Of a DNA stretch of 64,000 nucleotides, positions 11,525-21,674 are shown piece by piece (position 1 is the first letter of the stretch; each line of letters starts with the position of its first letter). Under the pieces are notes generated by a model. That model had not been told where the DNA came from. It saw only the letters and a program-made list of their open reading frames with translations, and ran no database searches. The DNA is from Hortaea werneckii (Eukaryota; Ascomycota; Dothideomycetes; Mycosphaerellales; Teratosphaeriaceae), in contig JBAOKB010000028.1 in assembly GCA_037044905.1 (NCBI GenBank), forward strand, positions 1 to 64,000. Direction: 5' to 3'. A program made the position numbers and the translations under genes.

Positions 11525-12159
11525 GTTGGGCTCGGGGGTGGATGGAGACAAGGCAGTGTGCGACGGGCGAGACAAGAAATTTGCCCGGAGGTGTTTGAGT
11601 CTCTCAGGTCGACAATCAACGCCTTCCACGTAATTGCGACAAAAGTATTCAGAACATGTACGTGTTCCCCATCATCGTCAGACTGCCCGCAGGTGGCTTG
11701 AGCTGCGCCGGAAGCTTCGCAAGCAGCTTCCGTAGCCAGCTTGGCGTGACGACATGCTCACGCCTTAGGCAACAACATTTCTGACGACCCCGGCCGGGGC
11801 GGCAGTCTGGAGCTCGCCCACCCAGTGGCTGGTTGCAGCAATGGGTACGAAAGCCCTTGTTTCTCGTGAATTTGGTACGGAAAGTCGTTGGCATAATAGA
11901 CAGGAAAGGCGACATGGTGGCGAACTGAGCGCCTTGAGACGGTGAACAACATATGGGTATAGAATTTTGAGCGTGTAAACAATCGTGGTTTTGCAGAGCT
12001 ATGCTACCTCCCTGCGACCTCTGAACCGGACGCCTTGCTCTCAAGGAAGCTGCATGGGCAGCTGCAGCGGATGCATTTCGCACCCAACAGGGACGAATTA
12101 CTTTTGGACATATCTTGCAATACCGTTGAATCTCACTAGTTTCTCCAGAAAGCACATGC
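11525..12159. other. Intergenic region, SLA2 promoter and RPS4 3' flank
   Basis: About 635 bases lie between the SLA2 start and the RPS4 stop, both minus strand. A long minus frame crosses this stretch and the RPS4 exon but has no family resemblance and conflicts with the RPS4 frame. Nothing else is supported. Confidence 0.4.
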
Positions 12160-13151
12160 TTACTGGCCAGCGAGAGCGTAGGCCCGTCTGCGGTCTCTCT
12201 CCTCAGCAATGCTGAGCTTGACACCCTTGCCCTTGGGCAGGGAGATCCAGGGCTTCTCCTGGCCGATGATGAAGACGTTGGCCTCGCGGGTGGCGAACTC
12301 GTTGTCGATGGCGTCCTTGATGTGGACGATGTTGAAACCACCGTCGTGGCGCTCACGGTGAGTGATGACACCAACACGACCCATGTTACGACCACCAGTG
12401 GCCATGGCGATCACACCGGTGTCGAAGCGGATGAAGTCGACGATCTTGCCTAGGAGGTTGTCAGAACAAGCGACACAAAGCGTTCACATGCTATACATAC
12501 CGGTCGACAGGTCAACCTTGACGGTGTCGTTGACCCTGATGGACGGGTCTGGGTAGCGGATCCTACGTTATCCTCTCAGTATATGATTTTTCTCCAAAAC
12601 TATGGTCCAACGTCTGATAGACGCTGCACCGCAAGCAGGGAAACTTACGTGCGAGCATCATGCGTAACCAAGAATGGAATGCCGCCCTTGCCCAGCTGGA
12701 CACGCTTGACCTTGCCGAGCTTGTAGCCTGCCTCCTCTTCGGTGATACGGTGGACGGTGAAACGGCCCTTGGTGTCGTAGACAAGGCGGAAGTTCTCGCC
12801 AGTCTTCTCGATGGAGATCACGTCCATGAAACCGGCTGGGTAGGTGGGGTCGGTGCGCACTTTGCCGTCGACCTTGACCAGGCGCTGCATGACGATCTGC
12901 TTGACCTCACGGCCATTGAGAGCGTATTTCAGACTGCGAAAAAATTTGTGTCAGTATACCCTTCCCGCCGATCTATCCAGGCCATTATCTCTGCGAGCAT
13001 ACCGGTTCCTGATGAACACAATCAAGGGCATGCAGTCCCTCAACTTGTGCGGACCCGGGGAGGCCTTGGGCGCGTAGGAACCGCTCAGCTTGTCGAGCAG
13101 CCAGTGCGATGGCGCTGAAAGGCGCTTCTGGTGCTTTCCGGGACCTCTCAT
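12160..13151 (-). CDS. RPS4: 40S ribosomal protein S4 (eS4)
   Basis: Structural protein of the small cytosolic ribosomal subunit. Four exons are read: 13151-13003, 12933-12649, 12562-12501 and 12449-12160 (261 residues, the normal length for eS4). The sequence runs from GKHQKRLSAPSHWLLDKLSG through an S4 RNA-binding segment (CMPLIVFIRNR, LKYALNGREV), a KOW-like segment (GGIPFLVTHDARTIRYPDP) and the highly conserved ATGGRNMGRVGVITHRERHD, ending ERDRRRAYALAGQ. The introns are 69, 86 and 51 nt, all GT-AG. Several introns in a ribosomal protein gene is usual for Pezizomycotina. The start MRGPGKHQK is one residue shorter than the more common MGRGPKKHQK or MARGPKKHLK form. Confidence 0.97.
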
Positions 13152-13588
13152 TTTGGCGGTGTTGTCGTTGTCGAAGCGCTACGGCTGTGTTCGAAGAAGC
13201 ACGCGAAGTTCTGGCTGCCAAATTGAAGCCGAATTCGCTAGCGTCGCAAAGTGCGCGGCCTTGGCGACAGAAAAGCTCCGACTGTATTGAAATCCTGAGG
13301 CACGAACATCCCACGTCGGCTGAGGGCCGGGGGGCCGCGCAGACAACATCCCGAACCCTCCCATCCATCTTGCCCAGCCCGAGGTTTCCAATGCTATCAG
13401 GACCGCAGATATTGCTGAGGAGTGCTATCGGTATTGATACGAGCACCGCTTCCTTGTACCAGATGAAGCTGTGCGTTTCTTAAAATAGGACTAGCACGTA
13501 GAGCACAATTGATTGAGAGAAAACCACAGCAATAAAGCGAAAAATCAAAGGCCGAGTCGAGTCTGTGAATACCTATTATACAAGTCGA
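13152..13588. other. Intergenic region, RPS4 promoter
   Basis: This 437-base stretch is the RPS4 upstream region and the 3' flank of the carrier gene. It is GC-rich near RPS4. The overlapping short frames lack recognisable products. Confidence 0.4.
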
Positions 13589-14988
13589 TCATACTAGCAG
13601 AATATCGTATCCGTCTTTGTTGATCTTGACCACGTCGGAATTGTCACCAAACCTTCTTCTAATCACCTCGAACACGATTAATCCAGCAGCAGTGCTGGGT
13701 ACTTGGGTGACCGTCCTGATCAAGAAATCGCGATAGAACCATCTTCTTAATCCGCCATCCTTTCTCGCGATCGCAAGGACCTGTTTCAACGTCTTCCTGT
13801 AAGCGCTCGCATACAGTTTCATTGCTCCAGCACGAGGCGAGACGTCCTTGCTTGCTTCACGTGGATGTGCATCGATCCAGGTCAAGCGGCCATAGTGAAT
13901 CTCCTGCACGCGACTTATGGGATATTGGATGATTGCCTGTACAACGGATGCGGCTACCCCAGCAAGACCCAGAAAAGTAGGCTCCAGCATGTAATGTGGT
14001 CTTATCACAGGACTGCCGGCCATTCCAGACTGTGATCTGATGTTCTCTTGTTGTGCGCCAGTAAGCTTGCCGTAGTGGCCGTAGTAGTTCGAGACGAAGC
14101 TGTAGAAAGCCTGCCCTTTGACGTATTCGAACGTCGCGAAAAATGCGGCCTGATTAAGTCAGTCTCAATTGTAAACGATGATTTGCGGATCAAATCTGGT
14201 TGAAGCTTACATTACCGAAAGAATCGCGCAGAAACGACAACGTCCAGCCAGCAAAAATTCCACGTGCGCCTATTTCGGCTGTCTTGCGGTAGGCGTACTG
14301 CCACATCGTTGTATACTTTTTGTTCATCATGTCAGTAGCCTTGAAGCGGACTTGCAGAGCATCCATAGGTGCAGCCATCAGGCTTTGGATACTGCCAGCG
14401 ATGAAGCCTGCAGCAAGAGTCTTGCTAGGCGGAGGCAAGGGGTCCACTCGTTTTGTTGGTCGTGCTGAAGGCTCATGAAGTTTGCCCAATGTTTGAAGGT
14501 AGGCAGTATACAGCACTGCTCCTACGACAGTATTTGCAAGCATAGGCGGCAAGACTTGGTTCGGTAGAAAGGACCAACCGTGACGTTGAACGGCACTAGC
14601 GAGCAACGCTGGGGAGGTCATCCTCCATGTCCACGCTTCTCCAGCTTGCACTCGAGGATTGATAGCCCTGGCATAACCCTTCCGAGAAGTCAGAAAATAA
14701 TTTGAGTTAAGAGTTGATCGATTGACGCACCATGTAACTATCATATCGTTAGCAGTTGCCATTTCAGCGGCTTTGTAGCCAATTTACTTACTCTACTCTG
14801 GACCTGAAGAATGCTTTGATAGGCGCCCGAAAGTAGAATGCTAGGAACCGAGCGGTGAGCACACGCATAGTGGCTGCTCCGAAGCCCGTTGAAGCATTGT
14901 CATGGCGCTTTTTCCGAGGCTGCCCATCTGGTCTGAATCCTTCACGTAGGATGGGCGGCAAAGGCGCTGCCGCCACATCATCACTCAT
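13589..14988 (-). CDS. Mitochondrial carrier (SLC25-like), with a 7-nt microexon
   Basis: Member of the mitochondrial carrier superfamily, expected in the inner mitochondrial membrane. I read four exons: 14988-14792, the microexon 14731-14737, 14678-14211 and 14149-13589 (410 residues). The N-terminal part has MRVLTARFLAFYFRAPIKAFF, typical of a fungus-only carrier group of unknown substrate. Carrier-type signatures are APMDALQVRFK and, degenerate, YPISRVQEIHYG, each after a hydrophobic helix. The microexon (T-TAC-ATG) supplies the end of D plus Y and M, giving RVDYM then GYARAINPRVQ. Both flanking introns (54 and 52 nt) have proper donors, branch sites and AG ends. Skipping it gives a frame change. 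I do not know the transported solute. Confidence 0.88.
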
Positions 14989-15248
14989 CGTTGGAGGATC
15001 GCAATGCGACCGAATCGCTCATGCTTGCGGTCTGTAGCACATGAGCTCTCATTCGCTGCAAAGCATATCTCCAGTATGTATGCGACTTCAAATGGAAAGT
15101 GTCGGGGGTTAAGCCGGAGAGCCCTTGGGCGGCTTGACAGGGTCGGTGCGGCCTGTCCCATGACTTTTGCATCCGAGCGCGATTGAACATCTACCTCGAG
15201 GTAGAATCGCGAAGCGACTCTCGCATATCAATCGCTTCCGGATCCACC
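14989..15248. promoter_or_regulatory. Divergent promoter, carrier and Gemin2-like gene
   Basis: The 260 bases between two start codons on opposite strands are presumed to be a shared promoter. No specific element is recognised. Confidence 0.4.
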
Positions 15249-16642
15249 ATGACCAAGCGACGTAGGGAGCGTGACAGGCCAAAGTCAGGCCCTGAGTCAA
15301 TCTATAATCCCAACAAACGCGTCCTGCTCAGTTATGGGTCCGATGAGGAGCAGGACGACGACAATGTAGAGCAACCAACAGGCACCGGACATCCAGGTGC
15401 AGTAGACGCGAATGTCGCAAACTATCAGATACCCTCGTACGACGAAGAAGACGACGAACCCGCAGATCAGGTCGCAGGCGAAACAGCTGCTGCAGTCAAC
15501 GGCAGCACAGAGCCCGTAGCACAACAAGAGAAAGGTCGCTCAAATCGCAACGTTCGGAGGAACGAGCTTACAGGCCAGATGCCAGCAATAGGCTCGCTTT
15601 CGTATCAATGGGAGGAAGATGAAGATGGAGAAATCGACGACGACTATGATAGCACGGAAGAGGAAGCTATGGCATACTTGCGTGCAGTAAGGTAAGCTCA
15701 GATTCAGACCCATCGCTCAGCGCCTGTGCTTACTTTGGTAAAGGCTGGTCGGCTAACGGCCAAGGTAGGTCCGAACGACAGACTCTTCCCACCATATTGA
15801 CCGCGCCGCAGGGCACAGATAACACAGAATTGTACGAAAACGGTCTAGGCGATAATAGAGGGCATCTTGCGGATGGAACCTTCACTGCCCAACCAACAAT
15901 TGGACCCAGCGTACCAGAAACAATGGAGACTGCCATTGATGCGCAAGAAGCCTACATCAAATTGCTCAGACAGCGGTTTCTTAACCAGCGCGAGGAGATG
16001 CACCGTCCTCCAAATCAAGGTGCCATTGCTTCGCTGGATGACGATCATCCCATCACTTGTCCCGCACATAGTCCAAAGGCACGAGCCGAGTGGACACGTC
16101 TTCTTACTTCAACATCACCGCAGACAGCTCAAGTTAAGGCGATGGATCGGGATACCATCTACAGCATCCTGTCTATCGTACAAGAGACTCACCTGAAGCG
16201 AAGTACAGAGATAGCCACTTGTACTGGGGCATGGATCTGGGCTTTAATAAGCAGACTGGATGACGTTGGCACCATGGACAATGACCAGGTCTCTTCACTT
16301 CGAGAGCTGGGCAAGAAGGCCGTCCTTGTGCAGCTATCCTTTAAGGACTCGAATGCAGCGCAGCAGCTCGAAGCTGTAGGAGTAGACGAAAAGAGAGCTG
16401 TTTCCAACGAGAAAGATTCGGAGCCTGAAGACGATTCTAAGAAGCCGGGAAATTCCAGCAATGGCAGCCGTATTGTCGAAGGGCATCCCGAAGTTGATGT
16501 CGATCTTTCAAGAGAAACTACTCTCGCGACGCTTGACATGATAATCAATATTGTTGGGGACGTCTTTGGACAGCGGGATTTGCTGGAATTCCGTCACCAG
16601 TGGCAGCCTGAACCAGCCACGGGCGAAGCGAAGGCAAGCTGA
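15249..16642 (+). CDS. Gemin2/SIP1 (Brr1-like) snRNP assembly factor
   Basis: Likely the fungal Gemin2 relative, the SMN-complex subunit that holds the Sm pentamer during spliceosomal snRNP assembly. Two exons are read, 15249-15691 and 15769-16642 (438 residues). The N-terminal 145 residues are acidic and low in complexity, with SYGSDEEQDDD-type runs. The helical Gemin2 core follows: EEAMAYLRAVRSERQT across the splice site, AYIKLLRQRFLNQREEMH, and the family hallmark CTGAWIWALISRLDDVGTM followed by SSLRELGKKAVLVQL. The C-terminal tail contains a Ser/Asp-rich insert and a final helix (TLDMIINIVGDVFGQRDLLEFR). The start has a CACC-ATG context. The 77-nt intron is GT-AG with a CTAAC branch site. 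The identity is by pattern; overall conservation in this family is low. Confidence 0.8.
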
Positions 16643-16948
16643 CATACATGAAGCTGTTCTAACAATGCATGCATGCAAATCTGTACAAGTATGTATAATA
16701 TTAGCATGATTTCTTCTGCCATTTTCCAGCCAGTAGCGGACCTTCCCAATTCAGATAGCTTTCCTAGTCTCCGCACTAGCCGGCTTTGCCGCCCTTCGGC
16801 CAAGTATCGCGAACCTCAATGAGTAACAGTCGATCGACCCAAAACATTACCAGTAACCTTAGATGACACTGCAGAAGCCATTGGGAAAGAAATAAACACA
16901 GCGTCAAATTTTTGTTTCCTTGTTTGTGAACACTTGCTCATCCTCACC
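16643..16948. promoter_or_regulatory. Upstream region of the M20 amidohydrolase
   Basis: This 306-base spacer lies between two genes on the plus strand. It contains a repeated ATGCATGC-like motif near 16664-16676 just after the Gemin2-like stop. No other element is clear. Confidence 0.35.
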
Positions 16949-18238
16949 ATGTCCGCCATCTCGGACTTAGTCCAAAAGCATCGACCAAACCTCGACTCGT
17001 ATCAGGACCTATACAAACATTTCCACGCCAACCCGGAACTGTCTAACCAGGAGAAAGAAACCGCAGCCACAATCTGCAAGCACCTGAAGGAAACCATCTC
17101 CCCGGACTTCGACATCCGGCCCAACATCGGCGGCCACGGCATCGCGGCCCTCTATCACAACGGTTCAGGTCCTACCATCTTACTCCGTGCCGACTTCGAC
17201 GCTCTACCTGTGCAGGAGAGGACGGGTCTTCCGTATGCGTCGACGAAGCGCATGCAGGATGCCGACGGGGTTGAGAAGCCCGTGATGCATGCCTGCGGGC
17301 ACGACATGCATATTTCCTCCCTGCTCGCCGCGGCGGAGACGTTAGTTTCGGCTAGGGACAGCTGGTCGGGGACTCTACTCCTCGCTTTCCAGCCTGCGGA
17401 GGAGCGGGGCACGGGTGCGCAGGCGATGGTGGATGATGGGATGTACGATCCGAAGAAGCATGGCGTGCCTGTCCCCGATATCTGTCTCGGCGGCCACGTT
17501 GTCCCGTGGCGGTCTGGGGTGGTCGGGTCCCGGAGAGGATTGGTGGCTACGTCTGCGGACTCGATGCGCGTTACGTTGCATGGACGCGGCGGGCATGCGA
17601 GTATGCCGGACCGGCTGGTCGATCCTGTCGTTATGGCCGCGGGAGTCGTGATGAAATTGCAGACCATTGTCTCCCGCGAGGTCGATCCGTGGGATACGGC
17701 GGTGGTCACAGTGGCCTCGATCCAAGCGGGAGATGCTGAGAATGTTGTCGTGGACGATGCCAGGATTGCTATCGATGTGCGGGCTACAAACCCTCAAGCA
17801 CGGGAGAAGGTCATGGCGAGTATCCAGCGGATTGTTAAAGCGGAGTGTTTAGCGAGTAACGCCGTTAAGGAGCCGACTTTCCAGATTACCCGGAACTTCC
17901 CTCTTACCGTTAACGACGACAGCGTCACGGAGAAGCTCGAAGGGAGTTTCAAGGCGCATTTTGGAGAGGGTAAGCACGCTTACACATCTGAATGTGGCAA
18001 GCTATGCGGGAGCGAGGATTTTAGCATTCTCGGTACTTCGCAGGGAAAGCCATGTTGCTTCTTCATGTATGGAGGTGTTGATCACAACTTATGGGATCAA
18101 TGTGAGACGGAAGGGACGCTGAATGAGAAGATACCCATCAATCATTCCGGCCTATTTGCCCCTGTCATCATGCCGACATTGCAGACTGGGTGTGATGCGT
18201 ATGCTGTTGGTGCGTTGACGTGGTTGATGAAGAAATGA
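16949..18238 (+). CDS. M20 family metal-dependent amidohydrolase
   Basis: Predicted cytosolic zinc or manganese amidohydrolase of peptidase family M20D (hippurate hydrolase / N-acyl-amino acid hydrolase group), which cleaves an acyl group from an N-acylated amino acid. Intronless, 429 residues. Metal-site motifs are HANPELSNQEKETA (about residue 25), MHACGHDMH (about 112-120) and QPAEERGTGA with the catalytic Glu pair (about 150). The dimerisation-domain motif GRGGHASMPDRLVDPV and the late GSEDFS motif are also present. The start at MSAISD has a CACC-ATG context; an in-frame ATG 15 bases upstream is less likely. There is no signal peptide. The natural substrate (hippurate, indole-acyl amino acid or other) cannot be fixed from sequence. 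Confidence 0.9.
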   Translation: MSAISDLVQKHRPNLDSYQDLYKHFHANPELSNQEKETAATICKHLKETISPDFDIRPNIGGHGIAALYHNGSGPTILLRADFDALPVQERTGLPYASTKRMQDADGVEKPVMHACGHDMHISSLLAAAETLVSARDSWSGTLLLAFQPAEERGTGAQAMVDDGMYDPKKHGVPVPDICLGGHVVPWRSGVVGSRRGLVATSADSMRVTLHGRGGHASMPDRLVDPVVMAAGVVMKLQTIVSREVDPWDTAVVTVASIQAGDAENVVVDDARIAIDVRATNPQAREKVMASIQRIVKAECLASNAVKEPTFQITRNFPLTVNDDSVTEKLEGSFKAHFGEGKHAYTSECGKLCGSEDFSILGTSQGKPCCFFMYGGVDHNLWDQCETEGTLNEKIPINHSGLFAPVIMPTLQTGCDAYAVGALTWLMKK

Positions 18239-18707
18239 GAGTTGAAAGCACGGTTTGGCAAAAGCTTGAGTAGATAGGTATGCAGTCTTATGACGATGAT
18301 CACTAGTCCTAGGTAGTGTACATTAACCAACCGCATGGGTCTTCATCCAGTCACTGCCTTCCCAAACAGGTGTTATGCTACTCCAACATCATATTGTTAA
18401 TGCTGGCCTTGGTGTGCAGCTGATACGCTAATGCCGTGTAACAAACCATCTTCGTCGACGCATCGCCCCATTCCTTTACCCGTTAAAACTGCTCATACCT
18501 TTGCTAGCTCGGAATTAAGCCCAAAGACCACGATGGTCGACCTACGACTGCTTCCGCGGTCTTCCAGCTGCGCCGGCTGTCTCGTGACTACGCGCCGTCA
18601 TCGCGCTACTAGAGCTGAGTCTGCGATGCCATTCGGACTAGATAGCGTACTGTCACATCAGCATCCTTCATCATGGAAAACCGGTCTCTTGCGACTGCAG
18701 CGAACAC
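18239..18707. other. Convergent intergenic region
   Basis: The 3' flanks of the amidohydrolase and aquaporin genes meet here (469 bases). I see no gene or repeat. Confidence 0.4.
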
Positions 18708-20082
18708 TCAACGATAACTGCCGCCGAGCTTATCCTGACTGACAGCACTCTCCGCGGTAGGACCTCCGCGGTATGCCGCATCGTTTCCGGCGGCTGGCGT
18801 CGGCGGTGCAGCAGTCACTTTGTCGCCGCCTGGCGTGGTGAAGACTGGATTGTTGACCGCACCAGGCGCTGTAGCTCTAATACCGACGCCTGGTCCGGGA
18901 GCGGAGGGCTTCTCAATATCCGTACGTCCGGCTCCGTTGCCGTTCACACCGGCTGTAGCGGCCGGCTGCTTTGCATTTGAAGGTGCGTTGACACTACGTG
19001 CGCCGGTCCCGGGAATCTGGCCAGCGTCGTGACTTGGATGGACTCCTAGATCGTCAGCAACGTAATCGACCCGACCAATAGCGACATTAGGCCTCGCCAC
19101 ATCCGCACCTGTGCTCGCATTCTCCTCATCGTAATTGAACGCCTCGGCCTCCTTGTCGTTGAAATCCTGTCGCGGGTTGGCAGTCTCGTACTCCAGGATC
19201 TTGACGAGACGGTAGAAAGCCACTGCCAGCAGAGCACCGAGAATGGGACCAACCCAGTAGAGCCAGTGATAGCCGGGGAAGGAGTGAAGTACAACGCACG
19301 GCCCGAATGAGCGCGCAGGGTTGAGCGAGCCGCCGGTAAAGAAGACACCGGCCAGCTCAGCAATGAACAGAGCTAGACCAATACCGATTGGTGCCAGAAA
19401 AGTGCCTTTGTGCTTCTCGGCCGCCAGCATGAGGATCGTGAAGATCAACATGGCGGTAAGGAACATCTCTATAAAGAGACCCTGGGCAATGGATGTACCA
19501 CCGCCGAGAGTGGTGGAAACGGCCATTTTGCCTGGGTAGAGCGCTGAGACAACACCGGAAGCAGCCATGGCACCGCAGAGCTGGGCGACGAAGACGATGA
19601 TGGCGCGCATCCAGCCAATACCGCCAATGAGCGCCAAGGCTAAGGTGACGGCCGGATTGAAAAGACCTAGGCGGCGGTTTGAATATCAGTACCATCGCTA
19701 ACAGAGATGCGAAAGGGAAAGAGAATTTGTTACCTCCAGTAATGCGGAAGAACACCCACGCATTGACCGCCAGACTGAACCCAAACGCCAGGCTGATATA
19801 CAGTAGAACGCTCGTATTAGGCACCTGTGTTAGGCCTCCCTGGGGCCCAGTGTCGGCACCGGCAGCGGCAGCATTGGCGACCTGCGTAGCAGCAAAAGCG
19901 AAAAACAGGAACAGAAAGGTCCCGACGAATTCGCCGAGGAAGGCGATGAAGTGGTTGCGGGGTTTGTTAGGGAGGAAACTTAAGCCCGGGAAGCGCAGGC
20001 TTTTGCGTGGTTTGTCCGGAGTCGTTTCGCGGGTTTTCTGGCCGGGGAGTGTGACGAAGCGATCGGATTGCTTGACGTTCAT
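18708..20082 (-). CDS. Aquaporin (MIP family) with a long C-terminal tail
   Basis: Membrane water or small-solute channel. Two exons are read, 20082-19734 and 19666-18708 (435 residues), split by a 67-nt intron just before the first pore motif. Six transmembrane helices are visible (starting GEFVGTFLFLFFAFAATQ). The two half-helix motifs are intact: FNPAVTLALAL and GGSLNPARSFGP. The Arg after the second NPA is present, but the TM5 position where water-specific aquaporins usually carry His reads FIAELAG (Glu). About 45 N-terminal residues are basic. About 165 C-terminal residues are hydrophilic, Gly/Ala/Pro-rich and probably disordered, which is common in fungal aquaporins. Substrate choice (water, glycerol or other) is open. 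Confidence 0.92.
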
Positions 20083-21674
20083 GGTGGTAAGAGAGGGCTC
20101 GTGGAAGGTTTAGTGGCTGTGTGCGGTGCGTGTTTCGTCCCAGGCGGAACCGCAGGTCGCCTGAGGGTGTCTAAGGATGTTCAGGGCTCTTCTGAGGTTG
20201 ATGGTCGTGCGTTGCTTAGCGATCGTGGGTCTTGCAGGTCGCTGGATGGTGTGCAGGGTTTTGCGTAGAGTCGCGCCTCGATGCGATAGAGGATCTTGGG
20301 GATCTTGGATGGGGAGGGGAAACAAACAAGCCAACGCCGGCGTGAGGAAAGTGCAGGAGCATGTGAGAGAAAGAGGAGAAGGCGCTATATGTTTAAGTTG
20401 GGCAAGAAGTATACTTAATCCCATGGTAGCAGCAGTCCGCCATGAGCACTCGCCACAATAGCGGGCGACGGTGATCTGATGACGAGTCCTGCGGCTTGCC
20501 TGACGACCATGCCGCCAGTAGAAAAGACCAGAATATTTTGGTAGAGAGATACTCGTCATGAGCCCAGGATCGGCATGCCGAGCTGGTGGGACGGGAGATG
20601 TGGAAATCTAGCTCCCTTGCGCCGATCTGCCCATCAGCCGGTTGGGAGGGCGTATAGCTGGCGCCACCCGTACATAGTAATCTGGCAGGTTCGGGGTAGA
20701 TCTATAGCAGTGCCAGCAATGGACAATAGGTCTGGTAATCGATGCTGCCGGAATCGGTTGTCGCGATTAAGAACACTACCAATAGACACCTATTTCACGG
20801 AATGCCGCCGTTCTTGAATTTGGTTGGTTATGAGATAGCGTACCCATCTTTGAACTTATGCAGTCATCTACGACTGATGGAGACGGGACTCTCATGCGGA
20901 CCTCTGATAAGTCAGACTTATTACGGGTCGTAATGCCGTGTAGTTCCCGGCTTGCCGGTCTGTAATAATACCACGAAGCATCTTGATGAGCCGTTCGGTG
21001 GTGCTTGAAAGCAGCTGGCCTGACGGAAAGCTATTCCGATGCGTACATGACGAACCTGATTGCAGGTGAGTGCGAGCGTTAACGCTCGCCATCATGCATG
21101 CCATGTGTAGTACTAGTGTATGTATAGTACATAGGATACATACAGTATGTACTATGTAGTAGAGAATTGAATCCATGTGATGAATGATAATGGCAGTTGA
21201 AATGCGGAGTGTTGGTTACGCACAGGCCAAGCGCTCGCAACGAGTCCGAACCTAATACCCACCTACTTTCCTACCTAGGTAGTGGTAGATCCTACTTCAG
21301 ACCGCCGCTTGTCTATACCTATAGGTATGACTGTTCAAACAGTTTGACATGTTCACTGTCTCTACCTTCCCTGTGTCCTCGTATCGACTCTCCCCAACTC
21401 TGTGGATGCATTGCGCCTTCCTGCGGGCTTATGCCTAGCCGCCGGTCCGAACTCGCTCGCGCGCGCGTGATCGTCATCGACTGAGCCCCCATGTCCCACT
21501 TGACTCCAGCAACTCCAGCGTGACTGACTCGGCCTTGACTGGACGCACCCAAGAGCACCACCGGACTCTTGCAGTCGGGACAACCAGTCCAGTCCGGATG
21601 CGTACCGCGCAATATCCATCATCACTGCGTGGCCATCAGGTGTAGATCCCGATATATCGGACACGCCGGCCGAG
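20083..21674. other. 1.6-kb gene-free divergent region
   Basis: This long spacer separates the aquaporin start (minus) and the PA-RING gene start (plus). It should contain both promoters. Around 21108-21165 is a low-complexity, self-complementary stretch built from GTAC/TATGTA units. No open frame here has a recognisable product. Confidence 0.4.

Noticed and set aside
11649..12395. 248-codon minus-strand open frame
   Set aside because: It runs through the last RPS4 exon in another frame and has no family resemblance; the RPS4 frame is certain.
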